NCBI GenBank assembly: GCA_963822765.1
Contig: CAWGJL010000007.1
Coordinates: 310,001 to 374,000, forward strand
Direction of reading: 5' to 3'
Length of the DNA: 64,000 nucleotides
Source of the DNA: Palsa-504 sp963822765
Lineage (GTDB): Bacteria > Actinomycetota > Actinomycetes > Streptosporangiales > Streptosporangiaceae
In this document: piece after piece, positions 1 through 9,977 of the stretch
Position numbering within the stretch: position 1 is the first letter of the stretch
Layout: each line of letters starts with the position of its first letter
Notes under the pieces: generated by a model
What the model was told of the DNA's origin: nothing
Databases searched by the model: none
What the model saw: only the letters and a program-made list of their open reading frames with translations
Translations under genes and position numbers: made by a program

Positions 1-153
1 GAGCCCGGCGATCGCGCCGGCGCCGCCCGCGACCGCCGCGCCGATCCCGGCGCCCAGGGCGACCAGCGGCGCGGCGGCGGCCGCGAGCCGGGCGGCCGCG
101 CCGGCCCGGCTGGAACTCAGCCCCGCGGAGCGCCGGTCAGCGCGCACGGCCAT
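1..153 (-). CDS. Partial hypothetical protein, N-terminus only
   Basis: An open frame starts at ATG 153 and runs off the left edge of the window, giving 51 residues. A GGGAGG Shine-Dalgarno lies 3 bases before the ATG. The visible part has a basic start (MAVRADRRS) and then an Ala/Gly/Val-rich hydrophobic stretch that could be a signal anchor or first membrane helix. It is divergent from korA. No family can be assigned from this fragment; the start itself is fairly well supported. Confidence 0.45.
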   Translation of the reverse strand, partial: MAVRADRRSAGLSSSRAGAAARLAAAAAPLVALGAGIGAAVAGGAGAIAGL

Positions 154-211
154 GCACCTCCCGGGTCCCGCGTTCGGCTAGCAGTCGCATGATGACACTA
201 AGTCTCGGCCG

Positions 212-245
212 CGAGGCCAGGTCGTTATGCACAAACCTGGCCGCG
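212..245. promoter_or_regulatory. Inverted repeat in the divergent region upstream of korA
   Basis: GGCCAGGT (215-222) and ACCTGGCC (235-242) form a perfect 8-base inverted repeat with a 12-base spacer; the arms extend to 11 bases with one mismatch. It lies in the 280-base gene-free stretch 154-433 between the left-edge gene and korA, about 190 bases before the korA start. It could be an operator or a hairpin. Nothing else in this gap is recognisable. Confidence 0.3.
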
Positions 246-433
246 GGTTCTTACCGGAATCTGTCACAAACTACATCGGCGCGGCCAGATCATCACGGGC
301 CTGGGAATATCAACGGGCAGATGAACGTTGGCCCGCCTGTTCCGGCGTAAGATTTGTACCGTCCTAATGCCCCCGGCCGTGGGGTGGTGCTGCGAGAGTG
401 TTCGGCCGCGGCATGCCGAGGAGGTCTCCGACT

Positions 434-2308
434 GTGACCAAGCAGGTCCAGCAGCTCGATCACGTCATCATCAGGTTCGCCGGCGACTCCGGTGACGGCA
501 TGCAGCTTGCCGGAGACCGGTTCACCCAGGAGACGGCGATCTTCGGTAATGACCTGTCGACCCAGCCGAATTTCCCGGCGGAAATCCGGGCCCCGGCAGG
601 GACCCTGGCCGGCGTATCGAGCTTCCAGCTGCATTTCGCCGATCACGATATCCTCACGCCCGGCGACGCCCCGGACGTGCTCATCGCGATGAACCCGGCG
701 GCCCTGAAGTCCAACATCAAGGACCTGCCCCGCGGCGGCGACCTGATCGTCAACACCGACGAGTTCACCAAGCGCAACCTGACCAAGGTCGGCTACCAGG
801 TGAACCCGCTCGAGGACGGCTCGCTCGAGCAGTACAACGTGCACGCCGTGCCGATCACCTCGATGACGGTCAAGGCCCTGGAGGCCTTCGACATCACCCG
901 CAAGGACGCCGAGCGGGCCAAGAACATGTTCGCGCTCGGCATGCTGTCCTGGCTGTACGACCGGCCCGCCGACGGCACGCTGAGCTTCCTCAAGGCCAAG
1001 TTCGCCAGCAAGCCCGAGATCATGGCCGCGAACGTGGCCGCGTTCGGCGCGGGCTGGAACTTCGGCGAGACGACCGAGGCGTTCCCGGCCCGCTACGAGG
1101 TCAAGCCGGCCCCGCTGACCCCCGGCACGTACCGCAACATCAACGGGAACACCGCGCTGGCCTACGGGCTCATCGCGGCGTCGCAGCTGGCCGGGCTGCC
1201 GCTGTTCCTCGGCTCCTACCCGATCACGCCGGCCTCGGACATCCTGCACGAGCTGGCCAAGCACAAGCGCTTCGGGGTCCGCACGTTCCAGGCCGAGGAC
1301 GAGATCGCCGCCGTGGGCGCGGCCCTGGGCGCCTCGTTCGGCGGCTCGCTGAGCGTGACCAGCACGTCCGGACCCGGCATGCTGCTCAAGGCCGAGACCG
1401 TCGGCCTGGCCGTGTCGGTCGAGCTGCCCCTGATCGTCTGCGACATCCAGCGGGCCGGGCCGTCCACCGGGATGCCGACCAAGACCGAGCAGACCGACCT
1501 GCTGCTGGCCATGTTCGGCCGCAACGGCGAGTCGCCGGTGCCCATCGTCGCCCCGGCCAGCCCCGCCGACTGCTTCAACGCGGCGATCGAGGCGGCCCGG
1601 ATCGCGGTCAAGTACCGGACCCCGGTGATCCTGCTCTCCGACGGCTACCTGGCCAACGGCTCCGAGCCGTGGCGGATCCCGGACACCGCCAGCCTGCCCG
1701 ACCTGAGCGCCGAGTTCTCCTTCGCCGAGCCGCCGGCCGACCCGGCCGGACCGGGCGAGCACAGTGGCGGTTTCGAGCCGTTCCGGCGGGACCCGGTCAC
1801 CCTGGCCCGGCCGTGGGCCATCCCCGGCACCGCTGGCCTCGAGCACCGGATCGGCGGCATCGAGAAGGCCGACATCACCGGGGAGATCTCCTACGACCCC
1901 GACAACCACGACCGGATGGTCCGGCTGCGCCAGGCCAAGATCGACGGCATCGCCGCGGACATCGGGCCGCTGACGGTCGAGGACCCCGACGGCAGCGCCC
2001 GGGTGCTGGTGCTGGGCTGGGGATCGACGTACGGCGCCATCGGCGCGGCGGTCCGCCGGGTCCGCAATGCCGGGCACGCGGTGGCCCAGGCGCACCTGCG
2101 GCACCTCAACCCGTTCCCCTCGAACCTGGGCGAGGTGCTCCGCCGCTACGACAAGGTGCTGGTCCCTGAGATCAACCTCGGCCAGCTCAGCCTGCTGCTG
2201 CGCGGCCGGTACCTGGTCGACGTGATCTCCTACAACCGGGTGCGCGGGCTGCCATTCCAGGCCGCCGAGCTGGCCGGCGTCATCGAGGATGTGATCGGGC
2301 ATGCCTGA
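434..2308 (+). CDS. korA: 2-oxoacid:ferredoxin oxidoreductase, alpha subunit (gamma-alpha fusion)
   Basis: KorA and KorB together decarboxylate a 2-oxoacid (2-oxoglutarate is typical in actinobacteria) to the acyl-CoA and reduce ferredoxin; cytoplasmic. The 624-residue product has the fused order of the family: an N-terminal gamma domain (about residues 1-200, opening with the glycine-rich FAGDSGDGMQ) followed by the pyrimidine-binding alpha domain with YPITPASDIL and the conserved EDEIAAVGAALGAS. I chose GTG 434 because GAGGAGG at 418-424 sits 9 bases before it; an in-frame ATG at 398 lacks such a site. The stop overlaps the korB ATG by 8 bases, so the two are translationally coupled. No ferredoxin gene is adjacent. 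Confidence 0.93.
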   Translation: MTKQVQQLDHVIIRFAGDSGDGMQLAGDRFTQETAIFGNDLSTQPNFPAEIRAPAGTLAGVSSFQLHFADHDILTPGDAPDVLIAMNPAALKSNIKDLPRGGDLIVNTDEFTKRNLTKVGYQVNPLEDGSLEQYNVHAVPITSMTVKALEAFDITRKDAERAKNMFALGMLSWLYDRPADGTLSFLKAKFASKPEIMAANVAAFGAGWNFGETTEAFPARYEVKPAPLTPGTYRNINGNTALAYGLIAASQLAGLPLFLGSYPITPASDILHELAKHKRFGVRTFQAEDEIAAVGAALGASFGGSLSVTSTSGPGMLLKAETVGLAVSVELPLIVCDIQRAGPSTGMPTKTEQTDLLLAMFGRNGESPVPIVAPASPADCFNAAIEAARIAVKYRTPVILLSDGYLANGSEPWRIPDTASLPDLSAEFSFAEPPADPAGPGEHSGGFEPFRRDPVTLARPWAIPGTAGLEHRIGGIEKADITGEISYDPDNHDRMVRLRQAKIDGIAADIGPLTVEDPDGSARVLVLGWGSTYGAIGAAVRRVRNAGHAVAQAHLRHLNPFPSNLGEVLRRYDKVLVPEINLGQLSLLLRGRYLVDVISYNRVRGLPFQAAELAGVIEDVIGHA

Positions 2309-3390
2309 GCTAAACGGCACTGTGACGAATGGAGGCGCCGACGGGCACCGGCTCGCCTCGCTGACCCTGGTGCCTAAAGCCACGGCCCGTTCGGCGACAA
2401 AAGATTTTAAATCCGATCAGGAGGTACGGTGGTGCCCTGGTTGCGGCGACTACGCCATCCTGGCCGCCTTCCAGGCCTTCCTCCCCGAGCTTGAGGTCCC
2501 GCGGGAGAACGTGGTCGTCATCTCCGGGATCGGCTGCGCGTCGCGGCTGCCGTACTACGTGAACACCTACGGGATGCACTCCATCCACGGCCGGGCGCCG
2601 GCCATCGCCACCGGGCTGGCGGCGTCCCGGTCCGGACCTGTCGGTCTGGGTCATCACCGGCGACGGCGACGCGCTGTCGATCGGCGGCAACCACCTGATC
2701 CACGCGCTGCGCCGCAACGTCAACATCAAGATCCTGCTGTTCAACAACCGGATCTACGGGCTGACCAAGGGCCAGTACTCGCCGACCTCCGAGCAGGGCA
2801 AGGTCACCAAGTCCACCCCGTTCGGGTCGCTGGACCATCCGTTCAACCCGGTGTCGCTGGCCCTCGGGGCCGACGCGAGCTTCGTGGCGCGGACCATCGA
2901 CTCGGACCGCAAGCACCTGACCTCGGTGCTGCGGGCCGCCGCCGACCACCAGGGCGCCGCGTTCATCGAGATCTACCAGAACTGCCCCATCTTCAACGAC
3001 GACGCGTTCGAGCCGCTCAAGGACGTGGCCTCGGCGGGCGAGCGGCTGATCCGCCTGGAGCACGGGGCGCCGGTCCGCTTCGGCCCGGGGGGCTCGCGGG
3101 GGCTGCGGTTCGGCCGTCACGGTGAGCTTGAGGCGGTCGACGCCGAGGGCGCCGACCCGGACACGCTGATCACCCACGACGCGCACCGGCCGGACCCGTC
3201 CTACGCGTTCGCGCTGTCCCGGCTCGACGCGGCCGACTTCCGGCACACGCCGGTCGGGGTGTTCCGGCAGGCGGAGCAGCCAAGCTATGACCGGCTGATG
3301 GCCGAGCAGATCGCCGCGGCCCGGGCCCGCAGCGGACCAGGGGACCTGAGCGCGCTGCTAGCGGGCCACGACACCTGGGAAGTCAGCTAG
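2301..3390 (+). CDS. korB: 2-oxoacid:ferredoxin oxidoreductase, beta subunit (frameshifted as sequenced)
   Basis: Thiamine-diphosphate-binding beta subunit of the Kor enzyme. Residues 1-110 (2301-2630) contain WCPGCGDYAIL and GIGCASRLPYY. The frame then shifts by one base and continues from 2632 with VWVITGDGDALSIGGNH, the ThDP/Mg motif GDGD...NNRIYG, and a normal C-terminus to the TAG at 3388-3390. An extra T at 2631 is the simplest explanation; removing it gives 362 residues, close to the family length. Without the correction the protein would stop at 3125 with a nonsense tail. The 3' end overlaps the stop of the convergent polyprenyl synthase gene. Confidence 0.88.
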
Positions 3391-4418
3391 CCGGCCCGCT
3401 TCTCCACGAAGTCGCACAGGGCCAGGAACGCCGCCCGGGCTGCTACGTCGGGCAGCGCCACGAGCTCGTTCCTGGCGCCTTGCGCCCAGCTCAGCACGTG
3501 CGCGCGGGACTCGGCCAGGGCCGGGTGGGCGCGCAGCAGGGCCAGCGTCTCGGCCAGCAGCGCGTCATCGGTCAGGTCGGCCCCGGCGAGCAGCTCGTGC
3601 AGCCGCTGGTCCGCATCGGACTGGCTGCCAGCCGTCTGGCCGGCTGCGCCCGGGGCGGTCGAGCGCAGCGCGTACAGGACCGGCAGGGTCTGCACGCCCT
3701 GGCGCAGGTCGGTGCCGGGCGTCTTGCCCGACTGCGCCGAGTCGCTGGCGATGTCGATCACGTCGTCGGACAGCTGCCAGGCCACGCCGAGCTGCTCGCA
3801 GGCCACCGCGATCCGCGTCGCCACCTCGGCCGGGGCGCCGGAGAACAGCGCGCCGAACTGCCCGGAGGTCGCGATCAGCGATCCGGTCTTCTCGGTGATC
3901 ACGTGCATGTAGTGGTCCAGCGGGTCCTGGCCGGGCCGCGGCCCGACGGTCTCGGCCAGCTGCCCGGCGACCAGCCGGTTGAACGTCTCGGCCTGGATCC
4001 GGACCGCTTCCGGGCCGAGGTCGGCGAGGATGCGCGAGGCCTGCGCGAACAGGAAGTCCCCGGTCAAGATGGCGACCGAGTTGCTCCACCGCGAGTTGGC
4101 CGACGGATGGCCGCGGCGGACCTCAGCCTCGTCCATGACGTCGTCGTGGAACAGCGTGGCCAGGTGGGTCAGCTCGATGGCCACCGCGGCCTGGATGACC
4201 CGCGGGTCCTTCGGGTCGCCGAACTGCGCGGCGAGCAGGACCAGCAGGGCCCGGAACCGCTTGCCGCCCGCCACGATGGAAGCCCTGGAGGCCTCGGTGA
4301 AAAGTTCGTCGCCGGGATGCGCCGTCGCCATGAGCGACGCCTCGACCCGGGCCAGATCGTCAAGAACCTCCGCCGCCAGGGCGGAGTCCGGGAAATCTAC
4401 CGGAACTGCGGTAATCAC
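3387..4418 (-). CDS. Long-chain polyprenyl diphosphate synthase
   Basis: Trans-prenyltransferase that extends FPP/GGPP with isopentenyl diphosphate to make the side chain of menaquinone. The 343-residue protein has both aspartate-rich motifs: DDVMDEAEVRR (about residue 95) and DDVID (about residue 217), plus GGKRFRALL near residue 50, the usual all-alpha isoprenoid synthase layout. It starts at GTG 4418 with GGAGAG about 6 bases upstream. It is the last gene of the men/nuo block, about 135 bases after nuoN, which supports a role in quinone synthesis. It resembles heptaprenyl/octaprenyl/GrcC-type enzymes; chain length cannot be read from the sequence. Confidence 0.88.
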   Translation of the reverse strand: MITAVPVDFPDSALAAEVLDDLARVEASLMATAHPGDELFTEASRASIVAGGKRFRALLVLLAAQFGDPKDPRVIQAAVAIELTHLATLFHDDVMDEAEVRRGHPSANSRWSNSVAILTGDFLFAQASRILADLGPEAVRIQAETFNRLVAGQLAETVGPRPGQDPLDHYMHVITEKTGSLIATSGQFGALFSGAPAEVATRIAVACEQLGVAWQLSDDVIDIASDSAQSGKTPGTDLRQGVQTLPVLYALRSTAPGAAGQTAGSQSDADQRLHELLAGADLTDDALLAETLALLRAHPALAESRAHVLSWAQGARNELVALPDVAARAAFLALCDFVEKRAG

Positions 4419-4450
4419 ACACTCTCCAGGTCATCGGCACGCAAGTGTAC

Positions 4451-4481
4451 CCCAGGGGGGACGACCCCCCTGGAACCCCCC
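4451..4481 (-). repeat. Dispersed G-run/C-run palindrome, copy 1
   Basis: CCAGGGGGG (4452-4460) and CCCCCCTGG (4465-4473) form a perfect 9-base stem with a 4-base loop between nuoN and the polyprenyl synthase gene. Read on the minus strand it is the same element as at 26253-26280 and 33114-33139: a G run, TTCC, a G run, TCG, a C run. It could act as a hairpin between the two genes, but no T-tract follows, so I call it a repeat rather than a terminator. Confidence 0.6.
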
Positions 4482-4552
4482 GCACACCCGCTCTGGTTTC
4501 CACCGTAGCATCGCACGGCCGGGGGGCCGCCGGGCCCCCGCGGACCGCGCGA

Positions 4553-6137
4553 TCAGCTCACGAACAGGGTATTCGCGGCGTGGCCGGCCAGGCTCAGGAG
4601 CGGTTCGGGGACGATGCCGAACACCACCGTGGCCGCGACGCCGAGGCCCACCGCGGTGCCGGAGAACACGTTCGGCAGCACCACCTCGGGCCCGTCGGGC
4701 ACCGGGTCGCTGAAGAACATCAGCACGATCACCCGGACGTAGAAGAACGCGGCGATCGCGCTGGACAGCACGCCGACGATGACCAGCGGCGTCTCGCCGG
4801 AGGCGATCGCGGCCTGGAAGACGGCGAACTTCCCGGTGAAGCCGCTGGTCAGCGGGATGCCCGCGAAGGCCAGCAGGAACAGCGCGAAAATACCCGCCAC
4901 CACCGGTGACCTGCGGCCCAGGCCCGCCCACCGGGACAGGTGCCCGGCCTCGCCGCCCGCGTCCCGCACCAGGGTGATCACCGCGAACGCGCCCACCGTG
5001 GTCAGCCCGTAGGTGGCCAGGTAGAACAGGCTGCTGGACAGGCCCGCGACGCTGGTCGCGATGACCGCGGTCAGCACGAACCCGGCGTGCGCGATCGAGG
5101 AGTAGGCCAGCAGCCGCTTCACGTCGGTCTGGGTGACGGCGATGACCGCGCCGGCCACCATGGTCAAGATGGCGATGACCCACAGCGCCGGGCGCCAGTC
5201 CCAGGTCAGGTTGCCGAACGCGACGTAGAAGACGCGCAGCAGCGCGCCGAACGCGGACACCACGGTGCACGACGCCATCAGCGCGGTCACCGGGGTCGGC
5301 GCGCCCTGGTACACGTCCGGCTTCCAGCTCGTGGAACGGCACCGCCCCGATCTTGAACAGCAGCCCGAAGCCGGTCAGCGCGATCCCGGCGTACAGCAGG
5401 GTGGCGTTGGAGGTGTTGCTGGCCGCGGCGGAGGCGATGGCCGGGAGCGAGACCGAGCCCGCGAAGCCGTAGAGCATCGCGATGCCGAACAGGAAGAACG
5501 CCGAGGAGAACGCGCCGAGCAGGAAGTACTTCATGGCCGCCTCGTGCGAGAGCAGCCGGCGGCGCCGGGCCAGCCCGCACAGCAGGTACAGCGGCAGCGA
5601 CAGCACCTCGAGCGCGACGAACATGGTGAGCAGGTCGTTGGACGCGGGGAACAGCAGCATGCCGCCCACCGCGAACAGGGTCAGCGGGAAGATCTCGGTG
5701 TGGAAGGCCCCGGTGACCAGGCCCTCGCGCTCCTCCGGGCTGCCGGGCGGCGCGGCCGCCTGGGCGGCGAACGGGCTGTTGCTGGTGTCGGCGATGAGCA
5801 GCACGCTGACGAACGCCAGGACCAGGATCGTGCCCTGGATGAACAGCGTCGGCCGGTCGATCGCCACCGCGCCCGCCGCGGCGACGTGGCCGGCGCTGCC
5901 GCCCTTGAAGATGCTGAACGAGGCGGCCACGATGGTCAGCACGAAGGCGGCCAGGATCGAGCCCAGGGTGATCACCAGCTGGACGGTGCGGCGCAGCGGG
6001 CGGGGCGTGAAGGCCTCGACCAGGATGGCCGCCACCGCCGCGCCGAACACCACCAGCATCGGCGAGAGCTGGCCGTACTCGATGCTCGGCGGCTTGATCG
6101 TGCCGGTGGTGGTGACAGCAGCCAGGATCCCGGTCAC
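4553..6137 (-). CDS. nuoN: NADH-quinone oxidoreductase subunit N (frameshifted as sequenced)
   Basis: Antiporter-like, proton-pumping membrane subunit of complex I. The GTG start at 6137 overlaps the nuoM TGA (GTGA). The frame runs through multiple membrane helices to ...KIGAVPFH near 5331, then shifts one base and resumes as SWKPDVYQGAPTPVTA, the highly conserved helix-7 region of this family, ending at 4553. An extra G (C5330 on the plus strand) explains the break; corrected length is about 527 residues, normal for NuoN. Last nuo gene of the operon. Confidence 0.9.
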
Positions 6138-7735
6138 GGTGCGGTTCCATTCTGCACGGCGGTGGTAGTGAACCCGGGCGCGGGATGCGCGGGCACCGGA
6201 TCGGTCTCGTGCACCTGCGCCATCGTGACGCGCACGGCCGGGTTGATGATGTCGAGCACCGGCTTGGGGTACACGCCGACCCCGATGATCAGCACGACCA
6301 GCGGCGCGACGGCGAGCAGCTCGCGGGGCCGCAGGTCCTTCATCCCGGCCACCTGGTCCCGGACCGGGCCGCCCGCCACCCGCTGGTACATCCACAAGAT
6401 GTAGATCGCGGCCAGGATGATGCCCGCGGTGGCGAAGCTGGCGGCCACCTTGTACCGGGAGAACGTGCCGATCAGGACCAGGAACTCGCTGACGAAGGTG
6501 GACAGCCCGGGCAGCGAGAGCCCGGCCAGGCCGGAGATCAGGAACAGCCCGGCCAGCAGCGGCGCGACCTTCTGCACGCCGCCGAAGTCCTCGATCCGGT
6601 CCGACCCGCGCCGGCTGATCAGGAACCCGGCCAGGATGAACAGCGCGCCGGTGGCGAAGCCGTGGTTGACCATGTACAGCGTCGCGCCCGAGACACCCTG
6701 GCTGGTCATCGCGAACACGCCGAGCGCGATGAAGCCGAAGTGCGAGACCGAGGTGTAGGCGATCAGCCGCTTCATGTCCTGCTGGCCGATGGCCACGACC
6801 GCCCCGTACAAGACCCCGATCACCGACAGCGTGATGACCAGCGGGGTGAAGTACTTCGCGCCGGCCGGGAACAGCTCCCAGCAGTACCGCAGCATGCCGA
6901 ACGTGCCCACCTTGTCCAGCACGCCGACCAGCAGCACCGCCGCGCCGGGCTGCGCCGAGGCCGCGGCGTCGGGCAGCCAGGTGTGGAACGGCCACAGCGG
7001 CGCCTTGATCGCGAACGCGATGAAGAACCCGAGGAACAGCCACTTCTGCACGGTGGGGCTCAGCGACACGTTGACCAGCTCGCTGAACAGGAACGAGCCG
7101 TGGTGCCCGGTGGCCGGGCTGCGGACCGAGTACACGTACAGCGCGATGACCGCGACCAGCATGAGCAGCCCGCCGAGCAGGCTGTAGAGCAGGAACTTGA
7201 CCGCCGCGTACTGCCGCTTGCCGACCCCGTAGCTGCCGATCATGAAGTAGATCGGGATCAGCATGGCCTCGAAGAACACGTAGAACAGGAATACGTCGGT
7301 GGCCGCGAAGACGCCGATCATCATCGTCTCGGCCGTCATCATCAGCGCGAAGTAGGTCTTGACGCTGTGCTTGCCACCGTCGGCGTCGTTCCAGGAGGCC
7401 AGGATGACCACCGGCATCAGCACCGCGGACATGGCGATCAGGACCAGCGCGATGCCGTCCACGCCCAGCGCGTAGTGCACGCCGAACGCGGGAATCCAGG
7501 AGTAGGTCTCGGTGAACTGGTAGTTCGGCCCGCCGATCTGGAACTTGACCGCGATGATGATCACGACCACCAGGGTCAGCAGCGAGAACGCCAGGGCCAG
7601 GTACTTGGCCAGGCCGTCGCGGGCCCGCACGTCGGCCGCGGCGCTGTCGGCCGGCCGGCGGGGCACGGCCATGATCACGATCGCGCCGAGCAGCGGGACC
7701 GCGCCGGCGATCGTCAGCCAGGGAAAGCCGTTCAT
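6134..7735 (-). CDS. nuoM: NADH-quinone oxidoreductase subunit M
   Basis: Second antiporter-like subunit of the complex I membrane arm, 533 residues with about 14 hydrophobic segments. Family hallmarks are visible: a conserved glutamate in the FFEAMLIPIYF helix, lysine and histidine in KAPLWPFHTWLPDA, and the QQDMKRLIAYTSVSHFG loop. The ATG at 7733-7735 abuts the nuoL stop with no gap, and its own stop overlaps the nuoN start by 4 bases. Intact. Confidence 0.96.
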   Translation of the reverse strand: MNGFPWLTIAGAVPLLGAIVIMAVPRRPADSAAADVRARDGLAKYLALAFSLLTLVVVIIIAVKFQIGGPNYQFTETYSWIPAFGVHYALGVDGIALVLIAMSAVLMPVVILASWNDADGGKHSVKTYFALMMTAETMMIGVFAATDVFLFYVFFEAMLIPIYFMIGSYGVGKRQYAAVKFLLYSLLGGLLMLVAVIALYVYSVRSPATGHHGSFLFSELVNVSLSPTVQKWLFLGFFIAFAIKAPLWPFHTWLPDAAASAQPGAAVLLVGVLDKVGTFGMLRYCWELFPAGAKYFTPLVITLSVIGVLYGAVVAIGQQDMKRLIAYTSVSHFGFIALGVFAMTSQGVSGATLYMVNHGFATGALFILAGFLISRRGSDRIEDFGGVQKVAPLLAGLFLISGLAGLSLPGLSTFVSEFLVLIGTFSRYKVAASFATAGIILAAIYILWMYQRVAGGPVRDQVAGMKDLRPRELLAVAPLVVLIIGVGVYPKPVLDIINPAVRVTMAQVHETDPVPAHPAPGFTTTAVQNGTAP

Positions 7736-9673
7736 CTAGAGCCTCACCGCCAGGAGCAAGGCGACCAGCACCGCGGCGCCGAAGAACATGGACAGCGCGT
7801 AGGAGCGCACGAACCCGGTCTGCAGCCGCCGGGCCCGGCCCGACGTCCCGCCGACCAGCGCGGCCAGCGAGTTCACCAGGCCGTCCACCCCGCGGTTGTC
7901 GAAGTAGACCGACAGCCGGGTCAGCCACTGGCCGGGCCGCATCAGGACCGACTCGTTGAACGCGTCGCCGTACAGGTCCTTCCTGCCTGCGACGACCAGG
8001 GGGTTGCCTCGCGGCGCGGTCCCGGGGACGGGGACCCGGCCGTACATGACCCAGGCGAGGCCTATGCCGGCCAGGGCCAGGGCCAGGGCCACGCCCCCGG
8101 CGACGGTGAAGAACCCGTGCGAGACCGGCGGCACCCCGACCACGGGGGCGAGGAACTTCTCCAGCCGGTCGTTGATGATGAGGAATCCTCCCGCGCCGAC
8201 CGAGCCGACGGCGATCACCACCATCGGCCAGGTCATCACCGGCGGTGACTCGTGCGGATGCGCCTCGGCCTTCCAGCGCCGCTTCCCCTGCCAGGTCATG
8301 AGCATCATCCGGGTCATGTAGAACGCGGTGAGGCCGGCGCCGATCAGCGCGCAGATGCCGAGGATCCAGCCGCCCGTGCCGTGCTCGGTGAAGTCGCCCT
8401 CGATGATCGGGTCCTTCGCGTAGAACCCGGAGAACGGCGGGATGCCGATGATGGCCAGGTACGCGAGGCCGAACGTCACGTAGGTGACCGGCAGGAAGCG
8501 GGCCAGCGCCCCGTAGTCCCGCATGTCCTGCTCGTCGTCCATGCCGTGGATCACCGAGCCCGCGCCGAGGAACAGCCCGGCCTTGTAGAACCCGTGCGAG
8601 AGCAGGAGCGCGATCGAGAACACGTATCCCTCGGGCCCGAGCCCGGCCCCGAGCGTCATGTAGCCGATCTGGCTCATCGTGGACCCGGCCAGCGACTTCT
8701 TGATGTCGTCCCTGGCCGCGGCGATGATGCCGCCGAACAGCAGCGTGACCGTGCCGACTACGGCGATCCCGATCCGCGCGTCCGGCGACAGCGCGAGGAT
8801 CGGGTTGGACCGGACCAGCAGGTAGACCCCGGCGGTGACCATGGTGGCCGCGTGGATCAGCGCCGACACGGGTGTGGGGCCCTCCATCGCGTCCAGCAGC
8901 CAGGACTGCAGCGGCACCTGCGCGGACTTCCCGCACGCGCCGAGCAAGAGCAGGAAACCGAGCGCGGTGGCCACCCCGCTGCCGCCGGACGGAACCTGGT
9001 GGAACACCCCGGTGAACGAGGTCGTGCCGAACTCGCTGAACATCAGGAAGATGGCCAGGGTGAGGCCGGCATCGCCGACCCGGTTGACGACGAACGCCTT
9101 CTTCGCCGCCACCGCCGCCGAGTTCCTTTCCTGCCAGAACCCGATCAGCAGGTAGGAGGCCAGGCCGACGCCCTCCCACCCGACGTAGAGCACCAGGTAG
9201 TTGTCGGCCAGCACGAGCAGCAGCATCGACGCGAGGAACAGGTCCATGTAGCCGAAGAAGCGCCGCCGGCCGGGGTCGTGCGCCATGTAGCCGACCGAGT
9301 AGATGATGATCAGCGAACCGACCCCGGTGATCAGCAGCACGAAGCAGATCGACAGCGGGTCGATCAGCAGGTTCACGCTGGCCTGGAAGTGCCCCACCAG
9401 GATGTACGTGTACAGGTGCTGGTCCTGCTCGCGGTTGGTGTGCCCGAGCAGGGTGAAGTAGGCGATCACGCCGTAGCCGAACGCGGCGACCGGCATCAGG
9501 CACCCGAGCAGGTGCCCCCACCGGTCGGTCCGCCGCCCGCCGACCAGCAGCACCAGCGCGCCGAACAGCGGGAACGCGAGCAGCAGCCACGAAGCCTTGA
9601 GCACACCGGTGGCCGGCACGGTGGTCACGGTCGTGGCCAGGGCATGTCCAGCCGAGGCGGTCACTGTCGTCAT
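7736..9673 (-). CDS. nuoL: NADH-quinone oxidoreductase subunit L
   Basis: Distal antiporter-like subunit of complex I, 645 residues, with the long C-terminal lateral helix region expected of NuoL. Visible hallmarks: VGWEGVGLASYLLIGFW, SAQVPLQSWLLDAMEGPTPV and AARDDIKKSLAGSTMSQIG. The ATG at 9673 has AAGGG directly against it; GTG 9664, nine bases further in, is spaced better for that site and could be the true start. Four bases separate it from the nuoK stop. Intact. Confidence 0.96.
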   Translation of the reverse strand: MTTVTASAGHALATTVTTVPATGVLKASWLLLAFPLFGALVLLVGGRRTDRWGHLLGCLMPVAAFGYGVIAYFTLLGHTNREQDQHLYTYILVGHFQASVNLLIDPLSICFVLLITGVGSLIIIYSVGYMAHDPGRRRFFGYMDLFLASMLLLVLADNYLVLYVGWEGVGLASYLLIGFWQERNSAAVAAKKAFVVNRVGDAGLTLAIFLMFSEFGTTSFTGVFHQVPSGGSGVATALGFLLLLGACGKSAQVPLQSWLLDAMEGPTPVSALIHAATMVTAGVYLLVRSNPILALSPDARIGIAVVGTVTLLFGGIIAAARDDIKKSLAGSTMSQIGYMTLGAGLGPEGYVFSIALLLSHGFYKAGLFLGAGSVIHGMDDEQDMRDYGALARFLPVTYVTFGLAYLAIIGIPPFSGFYAKDPIIEGDFTEHGTGGWILGICALIGAGLTAFYMTRMMLMTWQGKRRWKAEAHPHESPPVMTWPMVVIAVGSVGAGGFLIINDRLEKFLAPVVGVPPVSHGFFTVAGGVALALALAGIGLAWVMYGRVPVPGTAPRGNPLVVAGRKDLYGDAFNESVLMRPGQWLTRLSVYFDNRGVDGLVNSLAALVGGTSGRARRLQTGFVRSYALSMFFGAAVLVALLLAVRL

Positions 9674-9677
9674 CCCT

Positions 9678-9977
9678 TCACCACTTGAGCAGGTTGGCGT
9701 CGTCGACCGACGCGGACCTGCGGGCTCGGTAGATCGCCATCAAGATGGCCAGGCCGACCACCACCTCGGCCGCCGCCACCACCATGACGAAGAACGCGAT
9801 GACCTGCCCGTCCAGGTTGCCGTGCATGCTGGCGAACGCGACGAAGGCCAGGTTGCACGCGTTCAGCATCAGCTCGATGCACATGAACACGACGATGGCG
9901 TTGCGCCGTACGAGCACGCCGACCCCGCCGATCACGAACAGGATCACCGACAGCGCCACGTAGTGCACCGGGGTCAT
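9678..9977 (-). CDS. nuoK: NADH-quinone oxidoreductase subunit K
   Basis: Small three-helix membrane subunit, 99 residues from ATG 9977 (MTPVHYVALS), the usual size. The frame is open 11 codons further upstream, but that extension lies inside nuoJ and ATG 9977 overlaps the nuoJ stop as ATGA. Conserved membrane glutamates are present in CIELMLNACN and AAEVVVGLAI. Confidence 0.96.
   Translation of the reverse strand: MTPVHYVALSVILFVIGGVGVLVRRNAIVVFMCIELMLNACNLAFVAFASMHGNLDGQVIAFFVMVVAAAEVVVGLAILMAIYRARRSASVDDANLLKW

Noticed and set aside
293..2383. Long minus-strand open frame opposite korA
   Set aside because: Antisense shadow of a well-supported gene; composition is dominated by Arg, Gly, Val and Asp with no domain.
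2301..3390. Programmed frameshift in korB
   Set aside because: No slippery heptamer or downstream stimulator is seen, and similar slips occur in many unrelated genes of this window.
4431..9590. A single open frame of over 1700 codons antiparallel in phase to nuoL/M/N
   Set aside because: Apart from the genuine nuoN N-terminal part it reads as Arg/Gly/Pro/Ala-rich text out of frame with nuoL and nuoM, a common artefact of high-GC DNA.
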